Positions 6,533 to 12,972 of a DNA stretch of 12,972 nt are shown in pieces. Position numbers and translations under genes: made by a program. The notes beneath the pieces are model-generated. The model had not been told where the DNA came from. It did not search any database and worked only from the letters and a program-made list of their open reading frames with translations. The stretch is from Muribaculaceae bacterium (GTDB lineage: Bacteria; Bacteroidota; Bacteroidia; Bacteroidales; Muribaculaceae): assembly GCA_017545095.1 (NCBI GenBank), contig JAFYCU010000234.1, positions 1 to 12,972 of the forward strand, given 5' to 3'. Numbering within the stretch: the stretch's first letter is position 1; each line of letters opens with the position of its first letter.

Positions 6533-8269
6533 TCATGATTGATCTTGTTCACGTTCACGTTCATTCAGGTTATGGGTAAACGTCTTGGTCAACTGGTCGC
6601 TTCGCTTCTCAAGACTGGGCGACAAGAAGATATAAAATGCTATGGCTATCACTGCGAAAATGCCGAGCATGCCACTTCTGGGGAGCGTGTTGCCGATGAT
6701 ATAGGCGATGATGGCGGCGCCGATGGCGAGTCGCAAAATTCCACAAGCCGCAATCTTTACGCGTGTAATGCGACCCCCTTGGTACCAGAGTGTGTTCACA
6801 TTGTCACTATCGCCACCCCGGCGCATCAGAGACCAGATGAAAGGTGCACAGACGGATAGGGTGACAAGGGCGATGACGATGCCGGACCACGGGTCAGGCA
6901 GCATATCCAAAATCAGTGGTGCGCCGTAATAATACATGATGGCGATAATCGCCACACAAAGCACAAAGTTGATAAGAATAATAGCGATAAAATGCTTGAG
7001 CTCTGAACGCCATAGCTGGTGGATCTCGTTAGTCTCTGTGTTATCCTCGTCTTCGACAGCATTGCTCTCCAGCTTAGCTACCCACTTGGCTGGCAACACG
7101 CGTGCCACCACGTTGTAGGCTGGCTCGGCCAAGCGAATCATATAAGGCGTGGTGAATGTTGTGAATACCGACACGGCCACAACGATGGGATAAAGAAAAT
7201 CGCTGGTGACGTGAAGCGAAGTGCCCAGGGTGGCAAGGATAAAAGCGAACTCTCCAATCTGTGTGAGCGAGAACGAACACTGCATGGCGGTCTTCAGCGA
7301 CTGGCCGGAGATCAGGAAGGCACCTGTGCTCAGTATGGTCTGACCCAACATGATGGCAGCGATGATGCAGAGAATGGGCACTATATACTCGATGATGAGT
7401 GACACGTCAACCATCATGCCAACCGACACGAAGAAGATGGCACCAAAGAGATTTTTAACTGGAGAGACCAAGTGTTCAATTTTTTTGGCCTCGACAGTCT
7501 CCGACAGGATGCTGCCCATGACAAAAGCACCGAATGCCGCCGAAAAGCCCACGGCAGAGGCAAACACCACCATGCCAAAGCAAAGGGCCAAGGCGGTGAT
7601 GAGCAAGGTCTCATCGTTCATCAATTTTTTGGCCTTTCTCAAGAAGAGAGGGATGAGGTAGATACCCACCACAAACCAGAGAATCAGGAAAAATCCAAGC
7701 TGCAGGATGGACAAGAGCATCTGCGTGCCCTCAAACTCCTTGCTCACAGCCAGTGTCGAGAGCATCACCATCAGCACGATGGCGAGGATGTCCTCGATAA
7801 TGAGTACGCTGAGCACGAGGCCGGCGAAACGCTCCTTTCGAAGCTTCATGTCATCGAAAGCTTTGAATATAATGGTGGTTGATGACATGGCCAGCATACC
7901 GCCCAGATAGAGGCAGTTCATATCACTCCAACCGAACAGGTGGCCTGTGAGCGCGCCAATGTACATCATGCCCAGGATAATGGCTACGGCGGCAATGATT
8001 GGCGCTGCACCCATCCGCAGGATTTTCTTGAATGAGAACTCCAGACCAAGGGCGAACAACAGGAAGATAACACCTATCTCACTCCAAAGGTGGATGCCGT
8101 GCATGTCGGTCACGCTGGGCATGTAGGGCATGTTGGGCGAGGCAAGAAAACCAGCTACAATGTAACCCAGAACAATGGGCTGTTTAAGGCTCTTGAAGAG
8201 GAGCGTCATGAGGCCAGCGCAAATCAAAATGAGCGCAAGGTCGGCTATGAGTGGTTCTAGCTGTGACAT
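6533..8269 (-). CDS. CPA2-family cation:proton antiporter (Kef-type), lacking a TrkA/RCK domain
   Basis: A 578-residue inner-membrane protein with a Na+/H+ exchanger domain (PF00999 type), residues ~5-385, exchanging K+ or Na+ for protons. Typical family stretches are KQPIVLGYIVAGF (29-41), FLLFALGLEFSFKKI (69-83), AMSSTTIIFKA (127-137), the ion-site region IIEDILAIV (157-165, with E159-D160) and SLTQIGEFAFILATLG (334-349). After an acidic linker (402-415) there is a second membrane part with about four spans (~425-446, 462-482, 505-528, 533-550). The protein ends 28 residues later at NLNEREREQDQS. No soluble TrkA-N or TrkA-C domain follows; in related Bacteroidota antiporters I recall a TrkA-C domain beginning soon after an NLNERE-like segment, so this may be a shortened form. 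ATG start at 8267-8269. A candidate promoter lies at 8433-8440, giving a leader of about 160 bases. The PI-PLC gene follows after 108 bases. Confidence 0.9.
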   Translation of the reverse strand: MSQLEPLIADLALILICAGLMTLLFKSLKQPIVLGYIVAGFLASPNMPYMPSVTDMHGIHLWSEIGVIFLLFALGLEFSFKKILRMGAAPIIAAVAIILGMMYIGALTGHLFGWSDMNCLYLGGMLAMSSTTIIFKAFDDMKLRKERFAGLVLSVLIIEDILAIVLMVMLSTLAVSKEFEGTQMLLSILQLGFFLILWFVVGIYLIPLFLRKAKKLMNDETLLITALALCFGMVVFASAVGFSAAFGAFVMGSILSETVEAKKIEHLVSPVKNLFGAIFFVSVGMMVDVSLIIEYIVPILCIIAAIMLGQTILSTGAFLISGQSLKTAMQCSFSLTQIGEFAFILATLGTSLHVTSDFLYPIVVAVSVFTTFTTPYMIRLAEPAYNVVARVLPAKWVAKLESNAVEDEDNTETNEIHQLWRSELKHFIAIILINFVLCVAIIAIMYYYGAPLILDMLPDPWSGIVIALVTLSVCAPFIWSLMRRGGDSDNVNTLWYQGGRITRVKIAACGILRLAIGAAIIAYIIGNTLPRSGMLGIFAVIAIAFYIFLSPSLEKRSDQLTKTFTHNLNEREREQDQS

Positions 8270-8432
8270 TTTGTTTTATCTGTTGAAGGAATAAAAGTAT
8301 AATTATTAGTGATGAAATAGTTGCATGTGAAGGCGACTGCCATTTGCTTCAAGTGGAATCGCTACAAGTATAAATGCTTTCAAGATAGACACTTGTCACA
8401 TATACGGTTATACATTGTATTATTTCCAAATG

Positions 8433-8440
8433 CAAATTTA
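8433..8440 (-). promoter_or_regulatory. Candidate -7 box (TAAATTTG) for the antiporter gene
   Basis: TAAATTTG on the - strand fits TAnnTTTG exactly and is followed by C, as in the other promoters here. The -33 position has no TTTG; it falls on the short hairpin at 8461-8474, which might therefore be regulatory. The start codon is about 160 bases downstream, unusually far, so a second start nearer the gene (for example TATACTTG around 8362-8370) is possible. Confidence 0.45.
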
Positions 8441-8460
8441 GTCATTATTTTTGAAATGAA

Positions 8461-8474
8461 AGGCGAAGTCGCCT
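8461..8474. repeat. Short GC-rich hairpin AGGCGA-AG-TCGCCT
   Basis: A 6-bp perfect inverted repeat with a 2-nt spacer; as RNA it would close as GGCG/CGCC with a tetraloop. Seven As follow it on the + strand. On the - strand it is followed by TTCATTTC, a weak U-tract, so it could be a second-stage terminator for the beta-helix transcript. It also lies where the -33 region of the antiporter promoter should be. Function uncertain. Confidence 0.4.
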
Positions 8475-8540
8475 AAAAAAACGAGGTTTCTATGCGTTTT
8501 TGCAAAATCACGTTGGTGTCGGTCGCTCACGTTCTGGCAA

Positions 8541-8577
8541 AACGAGCGAGCCACCTGACATGGGTGACTCGCTCGTT
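8541..8577 (-). terminator. Probable terminator hairpin of the beta-helix gene
   Basis: Arms 8541-8550 and 8568-8577 are 10-bp perfect complements (AACGAGCGAG / CTCGCTCGTT). One C/A mismatch follows, then a further 4 bp (CACC/GGTG) closes a 7-nt loop. On the - strand it begins 76 bases after the stop of the 1107-residue gene and is followed only by TTTTGCC, a short U-run. Position and stability point to transcript termination. Confidence 0.65.
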
Positions 8578-8652
8578 CAAAAGTCATTGTCTTGTGCGAA
8601 GATTAAGCCGAAAACCTCACAGTCTTATGCTTTTCGCGCGTCTTTTTCGGCC

Positions 8653-11600
8653 TCACTGTGCTGTGAAGCTGGTGAAGCTGTTTTGTGTGCCCGAGGGCGT
8701 GCCGCCCAGATACACGCCGTGCCATGCGGTGGTGGCTCCAGTGGGGGCACTGGTGCTGTAATTGATGGTGTAGCTTTGGCCCTTGGTCATGCCCTTGGCT
8801 GTGAAGAGCGACAATCGGCTCGACAGGCTTGCCTCGAAGCTATAGGTGATCAGTCCCGTTCCGCTGGCATTGGCAATGGTGTAGTATCGACCCGTGCTGT
8901 AGCTCAGCGTGCTGGTGCTTAGGTAGTAGCCTTGCACGGCGCTGCCGATGGAGCTGCTTGAGCCTCCCCAGCCGCCGCCACCGCCTTGGCTGCCGCCTGC
9001 GCTGATGGCATAGCCATTGCCTGTGATGGTGATGTAGCTGTTGTTGTCGCAGTCCAGTCCTTCTTCCGGGTCACCCTTGCTGGTGTAGGCCACCACGCAT
9101 CCATCGCCAATCTCGATAGCGCCCGAACGGCCGTAGTTGCTGTCCACGGCATCGTTGCCATTGGAATAGACCACGGTCACACCACCCAGGAACTTGATGG
9201 CTCCGGCACTGTTCATGCCGTCGTCGTAGGCCTTGAAGTAGTGGTTGCCTCCGTTGATGGTGATGCTCACCTTCGACTCGATGCCCTCGGCGCCGTTGGT
9301 GGCTGTGCTCACCTCGGTCTGTCCGCAGTTGATGACAATGGCACCCATCACCTTGATGGCCTTTGCGCTGCCGCTCACGCCCCCGCCGCCGGGGAAACCG
9401 CCGCCACCGCTGCTTCCGCCGGCTGCTGCGCCTGTGGTGGTCACCGTGAGGGTGGGGCCGTTGCCTCCGGTCACCCCTTGCGTGTAGGCACCGTTCACCT
9501 TGATGCCCTTGCCGCCGGTGCCCGTCATGGTGATGCTGATGGTGCCGCCCAGCAGATTCATGTTGCCGTCGGTCTTCATGCCCTTGGCGGTGTAGTAGTC
9601 GCCCGTTGAGCCAGCTGCTTGTGCGGCTCCGCTGTTGTTGATGGTGATGGTACCGCCGTTCACGGTGATTCCCGTGGTGGAAATGCCTTTGCCGGCAGTT
9701 CCGCTGCTGGTGATCTTGAGCGTTCCGTCGTTCATCACAAAGTTCTCGGCCTTGATGCCGCTGCTGTAGCTGGCATCGCTGTTAATCACCTTCATTGCCC
9801 CGCTGGGGGTGAGGGTGATGTTGCCGCCATTGATGGTGCAGGTGGCCTTGCTCTTGATGCTCTTGCTCATCGCGCCGCTATTGGTTACTGTGATGGTGCC
9901 ACCACCGATGGTCAGGTCGCCATCCGCTTTCAAACCAACGGCGTTGTAGCTCGTGCCGTTCTCCTCACCTTGGTCGCTGGTGCCGCCATATTGACTTGTG
10001 ACATTGGTCAGTGAGTAGGTACGGGTGGTTCCGCTGGTGGTGTAGCTGCTCGAGATGGAGTAGTACACATCCTCGCCACTGGTGGGAGCGGTGAATGTAG
10101 AGGACTGGATGGTGTAGGTGGTGCCGCCACCCCAGCCGCCTCCGCTGGTGTAGTTGTCGCTCTTGAAATAGTAGGTGCCACCGTCGGCACTGCCGAAGTC
10201 ATAGACGTAGAACGTGAGCGTGCTGTAGCCACTGGAACGGGTCACCGTCTGGGTGAGTTGTTGCACCAGTGTGCCATCGCTTTTGTAAAGATAGACATTG
10301 GTCCAGGGTCGACTGCCGCCGCCAGGTCCTCCACCGCCACCGCTGGTGGGGATGGAAACGTATACTTTGTAGCTCTTTGTCGGTTCTTCGGGGTCGGTGC
10401 CCGTGGTTTCGGCAGTGCCGCCTATGCCGTTGGCCTTGATGTTGACGACCGTGGCACCGGCACTCTCATCGATGGTGAGGTTTCCGTCGGCGCTCAGACC
10501 CTTGCCGCCATCGGCGGTGTTGTTGACGGTGATGGTGCCGCCGGTGATGTTGATGTCGCCGTCGGCTTTCACGGCGGTGCTGTAGCTCAGGCTGCTGCCG
10601 CTGGTGTCGAGTGAGCCGGTTTGGGTGATGGTGATGTTGCCGCCACTGATGTTCACATCGTCGGCAGCTTTGATACCTTTCACGCCATTGCCCGTGGTGG
10701 TGATGTTGAGCGTGCCGCCGGTGATAGTGGCCGCGCCGGTGTTGTCGGTGTCGTCCTCCACATTGCCGTCGTCATCGGTCTTGAAGCTCACCTGAATGCC
10801 ATCGTCGCCCACATTATTAATAGTGATGGCTCCGCCGTTCTGCTTGAAGTACTGGTTCACGTTGAAACCATCGCCCACGGCCTTGAGCACATTGATGGTG
10901 CCGGCGGTCTTCTTCACTTCCACATACTCCTTGCCCCAGAAGGCGTGTGCCGTGTTGCCCGTGAGGTTGAGCGTTCCCGCGCCTTTGAACTCGGTGTGTC
11001 CCTTGACGGCGAAGCAGGCTTTCTGCGAGCCGTTGGAACCATCGACCAGACTGTTGGTGGTGCCTTCCACCAGTTGTACCTCGATGCGCTTGCCGTCGCG
11101 GATGTTGATGGCGGCGCTGTCGGGGTTGGTGAGCGTGAGTCCGTTGAGCTTGAGGGTCATCTTGTAGCTGCCGTCCATATAGAACGAGCCGTTCTGGGTG
11201 ACACCTTGCAGCGTGTAGATGGCTTCGGTAGCCATCGAGGCATCTTGCAGCAGGGCCACATGGGCACCCGTGACTGCGCCGGTGAGGTGCGAGGCGATGT
11301 TGCCGGCAATCAGCACTTCGGCAGCGGTGTCGTTGTAGGTGACCATGATGTTATCGTCGGCCAGAGCCGTGTTATCCACATAAATTTCATCGATGTCGCC
11401 GATGTTGAACACCTTGTCGAGCACAGTGAGCGTTGTGGCATTGGCAATGGGCATTTGTCCGAGCTGCGTGGTGTTGAATCCCCACTTGATTTGGCCGGTC
11501 ACGACCCACATCGTCTGCGCGTCGCTGCCTTCGACACGGCGCGGCGCTGAACTGCCGTTGCCCAGAACCAGATTGATTTCAATGGAAATGTCGCTGACGT

Positions 11601-11976
11601 CAACCACGCCGTCATCGTTCAGGTCGCAAGAACCAGGGTAGTCGGTCTCCAAGCTCTTTTTCAAAATCACGTTGATGATAGCCGACACATCGTCGATGTC
11701 GACGACACCGTCGCCCGTCACATCGCCCAATATCTGATGGGTGTCGGCGGGGGTGTTGGTAAACTCCAGGTAGTTCATAGCATTCAGCGCAATGGTGGCA
11801 TTCCCATCGTTTGCTGTTGCCACCAGATTGCCGTCGGTGAACGTGACCGACAGTCCTTGGGTAGGCACCGTAGTGTCGCCATTGGTGGCCGACAGCTTCA
11901 GGTAGCTGAACGGCTCGGCACTTGCAAGTAGCGACAAAAGCACTGTGGCGCAGATGGTTAATAATCGTTTGGTCAT
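8653..11976 (-). CDS. Secreted Cthe_2159-like carbohydrate-binding beta-helix protein with dockerin type I pair
   Basis: A 1107-residue exported protein. Residues 1-20 are a signal peptide (LLTICATVLLSLLASA). Residues ~84-139 are a dockerin-type pair of calcium loops: D85, T87, D89, D96 and D118, N120, D122, D129 occupy loop positions 1, 3, 5 and 12. From ~210 to 1000 the sequence matches the carbohydrate-binding domain family PF14262 (Cthe_2159, formerly DUF4353): LKLNGLTLTNPDSAAINI (275-292), VQLVEGTTNSLVDG (300-313), then many right-handed beta-helix turns built on GGxITI and K-G-I/L-K-A-D-G motifs, ending with acidic turns NGNDAVDSN and KGDPEEGLDCDNN. About 527-680 interrupts the helix with an all-beta, Y/T/S-rich segment. 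Glycine-rich loops lie at 545-554, 611-618, 853-866 and 995-1005. The C-terminal ~100 residues are another beta segment; no recognisable type IX sorting domain was seen. Likely role: binding acidic or plant polysaccharide at the cell surface or outside. The start fits a promoter 55 bases upstream. Confidence 0.88.
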   Translation of the reverse strand: MTKRLLTICATVLLSLLASAEPFSYLKLSATNGDTTVPTQGLSVTFTDGNLVATANDGNATIALNAMNYLEFTNTPADTHQILGDVTGDGVVDIDDVSAIINVILKKSLETDYPGSCDLNDDGVVDVSDISIEINLVLGNGSSAPRRVEGSDAQTMWVVTGQIKWGFNTTQLGQMPIANATTLTVLDKVFNIGDIDEIYVDNTALADDNIMVTYNDTAAEVLIAGNIASHLTGAVTGAHVALLQDASMATEAIYTLQGVTQNGSFYMDGSYKMTLKLNGLTLTNPDSAAINIRDGKRIEVQLVEGTTNSLVDGSNGSQKACFAVKGHTEFKGAGTLNLTGNTAHAFWGKEYVEVKKTAGTINVLKAVGDGFNVNQYFKQNGGAITINNVGDDGIQVSFKTDDDGNVEDDTDNTGAATITGGTLNITTTGNGVKGIKAADDVNISGGNITITQTGSLDTSGSSLSYSTAVKADGDINITGGTITVNNTADGGKGLSADGNLTIDESAGATVVNIKANGIGGTAETTGTDPEEPTKSYKVYVSIPTSGGGGGPGGGSRPWTNVYLYKSDGTLVQQLTQTVTRSSGYSTLTFYVYDFGSADGGTYYFKSDNYTSGGGWGGGTTYTIQSSTFTAPTSGEDVYYSISSSYTTSGTTRTYSLTNVTSQYGGTSDQGEENGTSYNAVGLKADGDLTIGGGTITVTNSGAMSKSIKSKATCTINGGNITLTPSGAMKVINSDASYSSGIKAENFVMNDGTLKITSSGTAGKGISTTGITVNGGTITINNSGAAQAAGSTGDYYTAKGMKTDGNMNLLGGTISITMTGTGGKGIKVNGAYTQGVTGGNGPTLTVTTTGAAAGGSSGGGGFPGGGGVSGSAKAIKVMGAIVINCGQTEVSTATNGAEGIESKVSITINGGNHYFKAYDDGMNSAGAIKFLGGVTVVYSNGNDAVDSNYGRSGAIEIGDGCVVAYTSKGDPEEGLDCDNNSYITITGNGYAISAGGSQGGGGGWGGSSSSIGSAVQGYYLSTSTLSYSTGRYYTIANASGTGLITYSFEASLSSRLSLFTAKGMTKGQSYTINYSTSAPTGATTAWHGVYLGGTPSGTQNSFTSFTAQ

Positions 11977-12031
11977 AACATAAGAGTTTTATTAATGATA
12001 CATTTATTGCATAACTATAAATTCTTTGCTG

Positions 12032-12063
12032 CAAAATTAGACGAATGGAATCACATCGTCAAC
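12032..12063 (-). promoter_or_regulatory. Sigma-ABfr promoter for the beta-helix gene
   Basis: On the - strand TAATTTTG (12032-12039) matches TAnnTTTG exactly, and GTTG (12060-12063) stands 20 bases upstream, three of four bases of TTTG. The start codon at 11976 is 55 bases downstream through an A/T-rich leader. It shows that the beta-helix gene need not depend on read-through from the DUF5686 gene, whose stop is at 12120. Confidence 0.65.
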
Positions 12064-12119
12064 TAATTTCAACCAAACAAAGCATTTGGTCAATCAAAAC
12101 TAATCGAAACGCCTCGATG

Positions 12120-12972
12120 TCAGAAATTGAAGTGGAGTGCCACCCTGAGTCCGCTTCGGTTCACGCCGGGCGTGTCGCGGTAGGTGAGTCGCCACACATA
12201 GTCGAGGCGCAGGATGGTGAAGATATTGTCGAGTCCCACCCCGATTTCCATATAGGGTTTCGAGCCCATAGGCTGGCACAAAGCCCCGTCGGGGAAACGC
12301 AGCACGTCATTGTTAAGTGCCGGGTTGTTGCTTTGCCGCAGGCTTCCCCACATGCCACGAAAGGTGAACACCTCGCGCAGTTTCAGGTATTTGACCAGCG
12401 GCACCCGGTTCAGCAATGCGCCGTTGGCCCAGTAGGTGATGTCCCACGACAGCTCTTGGTCGCACACAAACTCCATGGCATCCATCAGGGCATAGCTCTC
12501 GGGCTGAACGGTATACGAAAGGTTGGCGTTGGGAATCAGCAAGTCGGGAAAATCCACGGTGTTCCAAATCTTGGTGCCTTTCACAATCACATCGGTGTAG
12601 CCGAATGCCGAGAACCAGAATCGCTTTTGCAGGCCTAACTCGGTGCGGTGCATCTCGCGCCGGGTGTTCATCCACCGCTGTGGGTGCCAGGTGTGGGAGA
12701 GGGTGACGATGGGTGCATCCATGTTGATGGGAATGCGGTAGGAGCGCGTTTGGTAGAATTTCTCGCCAGGAGCGAAGCGCAGTGTGGCTTGGAAGCCGGC
12801 CTGGGTGTAATGAGGCAAAGAGGTGCCGTCGTTTTGCAGCATCGGCAGCAGTCGCGAAGCCTCGTGCACCGAATGCTCCATGCCCACGGCTATGGAGAAA
12901 TGGTTGGCCCATTCGCGCTTCCACTCCAGTTCGGTGCGGCGCAGATAGAGCATCTTGTCGTCGCTTTGCCGC
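12120..12972 (-). CDS. DUF5686-family outer-membrane protein, C-terminal part (5' end outside window)
   Basis: The frame is open to the right edge (first full codon at 12969-12971) and gives the last ~284 residues. It resembles the C-terminal barrel of DUF5686 proteins of Bacteroidota, which usually carry an N-terminal carboxypeptidase-regulatory-like domain followed by an outer-membrane beta-barrel; the N-terminal part is not in the window. Supporting stretches are ELSWDITYWANGALLNRVP and LKLREVFTFRGMWGSL, then PYMEIGVGLDNIFTILRLDY, in the order expected, and amphipathic strands ending in a terminal phenylalanine (RVALHFNF). The ATG at 12953 is internal, because codons continue upstream (RQSDDK before it). 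Function of the family is unknown. It is followed 143 bases later by the beta-helix gene, which has its own promoter. I see no clear terminator hairpin between them. Confidence 0.85.
   Translation of the reverse strand, partial: RQSDDKMLYLRRTELEWKREWANHFSIAVGMEHSVHEASRLLPMLQNDGTSLPHYTQAGFQATLRFAPGEKFYQTRSYRIPINMDAPIVTLSHTWHPQRWMNTRREMHRTELGLQKRFWFSAFGYTDVIVKGTKIWNTVDFPDLLIPNANLSYTVQPESYALMDAMEFVCDQELSWDITYWANGALLNRVPLVKYLKLREVFTFRGMWGSLRQSNNPALNNDVLRFPDGALCQPMGSKPYMEIGVGLDNIFTILRLDYVWRLTYRDTPGVNRSGLRVALHFNF

Larger units (their letters stand above)
8270..8652. other. 383-bp intergenic region between the beta-helix and antiporter genes
   Basis: No credible coding frame is present; an 89-codon + strand frame starting at 8492 runs into the end of the beta-helix gene and looks like a shadow. 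The region holds the antiporter leader with a promoter-like box at 8433-8440, a short hairpin at 8461-8474 and a long hairpin at 8541-8577. About 160 bases separate the promoter box from the antiporter start, long enough for a structured leader, but I recognise no riboswitch class in it. Confidence 0.5.

Noticed and set aside
8979..11259. The repetitive beta-helix DNA as a possible tandem-repeat or CRISPR-like array
   Set aside because: The repeats are degenerate at DNA level, keep the reading frame and vary in length. They reflect protein turns, not a nucleotide array.
10621..11550. A 309-codon + strand frame opposite the beta-helix gene
   Set aside because: It lies wholly inside the repetitive sense gene. 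The product is low in complexity (G, V, A, H) and matches nothing, so it is a shadow of the repeats.

Overview
The window looks like chromosomal DNA from a gut-type Bacteroidales bacterium (Prevotella/Bacteroides/Muribaculaceae-like). The evidence is: no Shine-Dalgarno sequences before the genes; several promoters of the Bacteroidota sigma-ABfr type (TTTG about 20 bases before TAnnTTTG); a surface-lipoprotein signal rich in acidic residues; and families typical of the group, namely a DUF5686 outer-membrane protein, a Cthe_2159-like carbohydrate-binding beta-helix with a dockerin pair, a YitT/DUF2179 membrane protein and a CPA2 antiporter. The genus cannot be fixed from this stretch. I see no transposase, integrase, phage gene or CRISPR array; it reads as ordinary core-plus-surface genome.

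Layout. On the + strand the window opens with the C-terminal end of what is probably NAD+ synthetase (2-325), followed 29 bases later by a secreted M13 zinc endopeptidase (355-2364). Everything after that is on the - strand. A tRNA-Arg(ACG) gene (2447-2520) converges on the peptidase gene, and a perfect 22-bp inverted repeat (2407-2452) lies between them and overlaps the tRNA 3' end. Next, reading rightwards against transcription, come a 67-residue single-span membrane protein (2636-2839), an intrinsic terminator (2907-2954), a YitT-family membrane protein (3168-4124), a palindrome (4232-4263), an outer-membrane barrel protein (4289-5152), a surface PI-PLC-like lipoprotein (5174-6424), a Kef-type cation:proton antiporter (6533-8269), a non-coding stretch with two hairpins, a 1107-residue secreted beta-helix protein (8653-11976), and the C-terminal part of a DUF5686 protein that runs off the right edge (12120-12972).

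How the genes may work together. The PI-PLC-like lipoprotein and the barrel protein are 21 bases apart and probably one transcript, so they form a candidate outer-membrane pair acting on inositol phospholipids or GPI-like substrates; the pairing is inferred from position. The other genes seem to be independent units, most with their own promoter or 3' hairpin.

The most notable points are: a tRNA-Arg in which the near-universal G19-C56 tertiary pair appears replaced by A19-U56; long perfect gene-end palindromes without U-tracts, one reaching into the tRNA; an antiporter that stops where related proteins, as I recall them, continue into a TrkA-C regulatory domain; and a dockerin-bearing beta-helix interrupted by a domain with glycine-rich loops. 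I found no convincing new multi-gene defence or mobile system.
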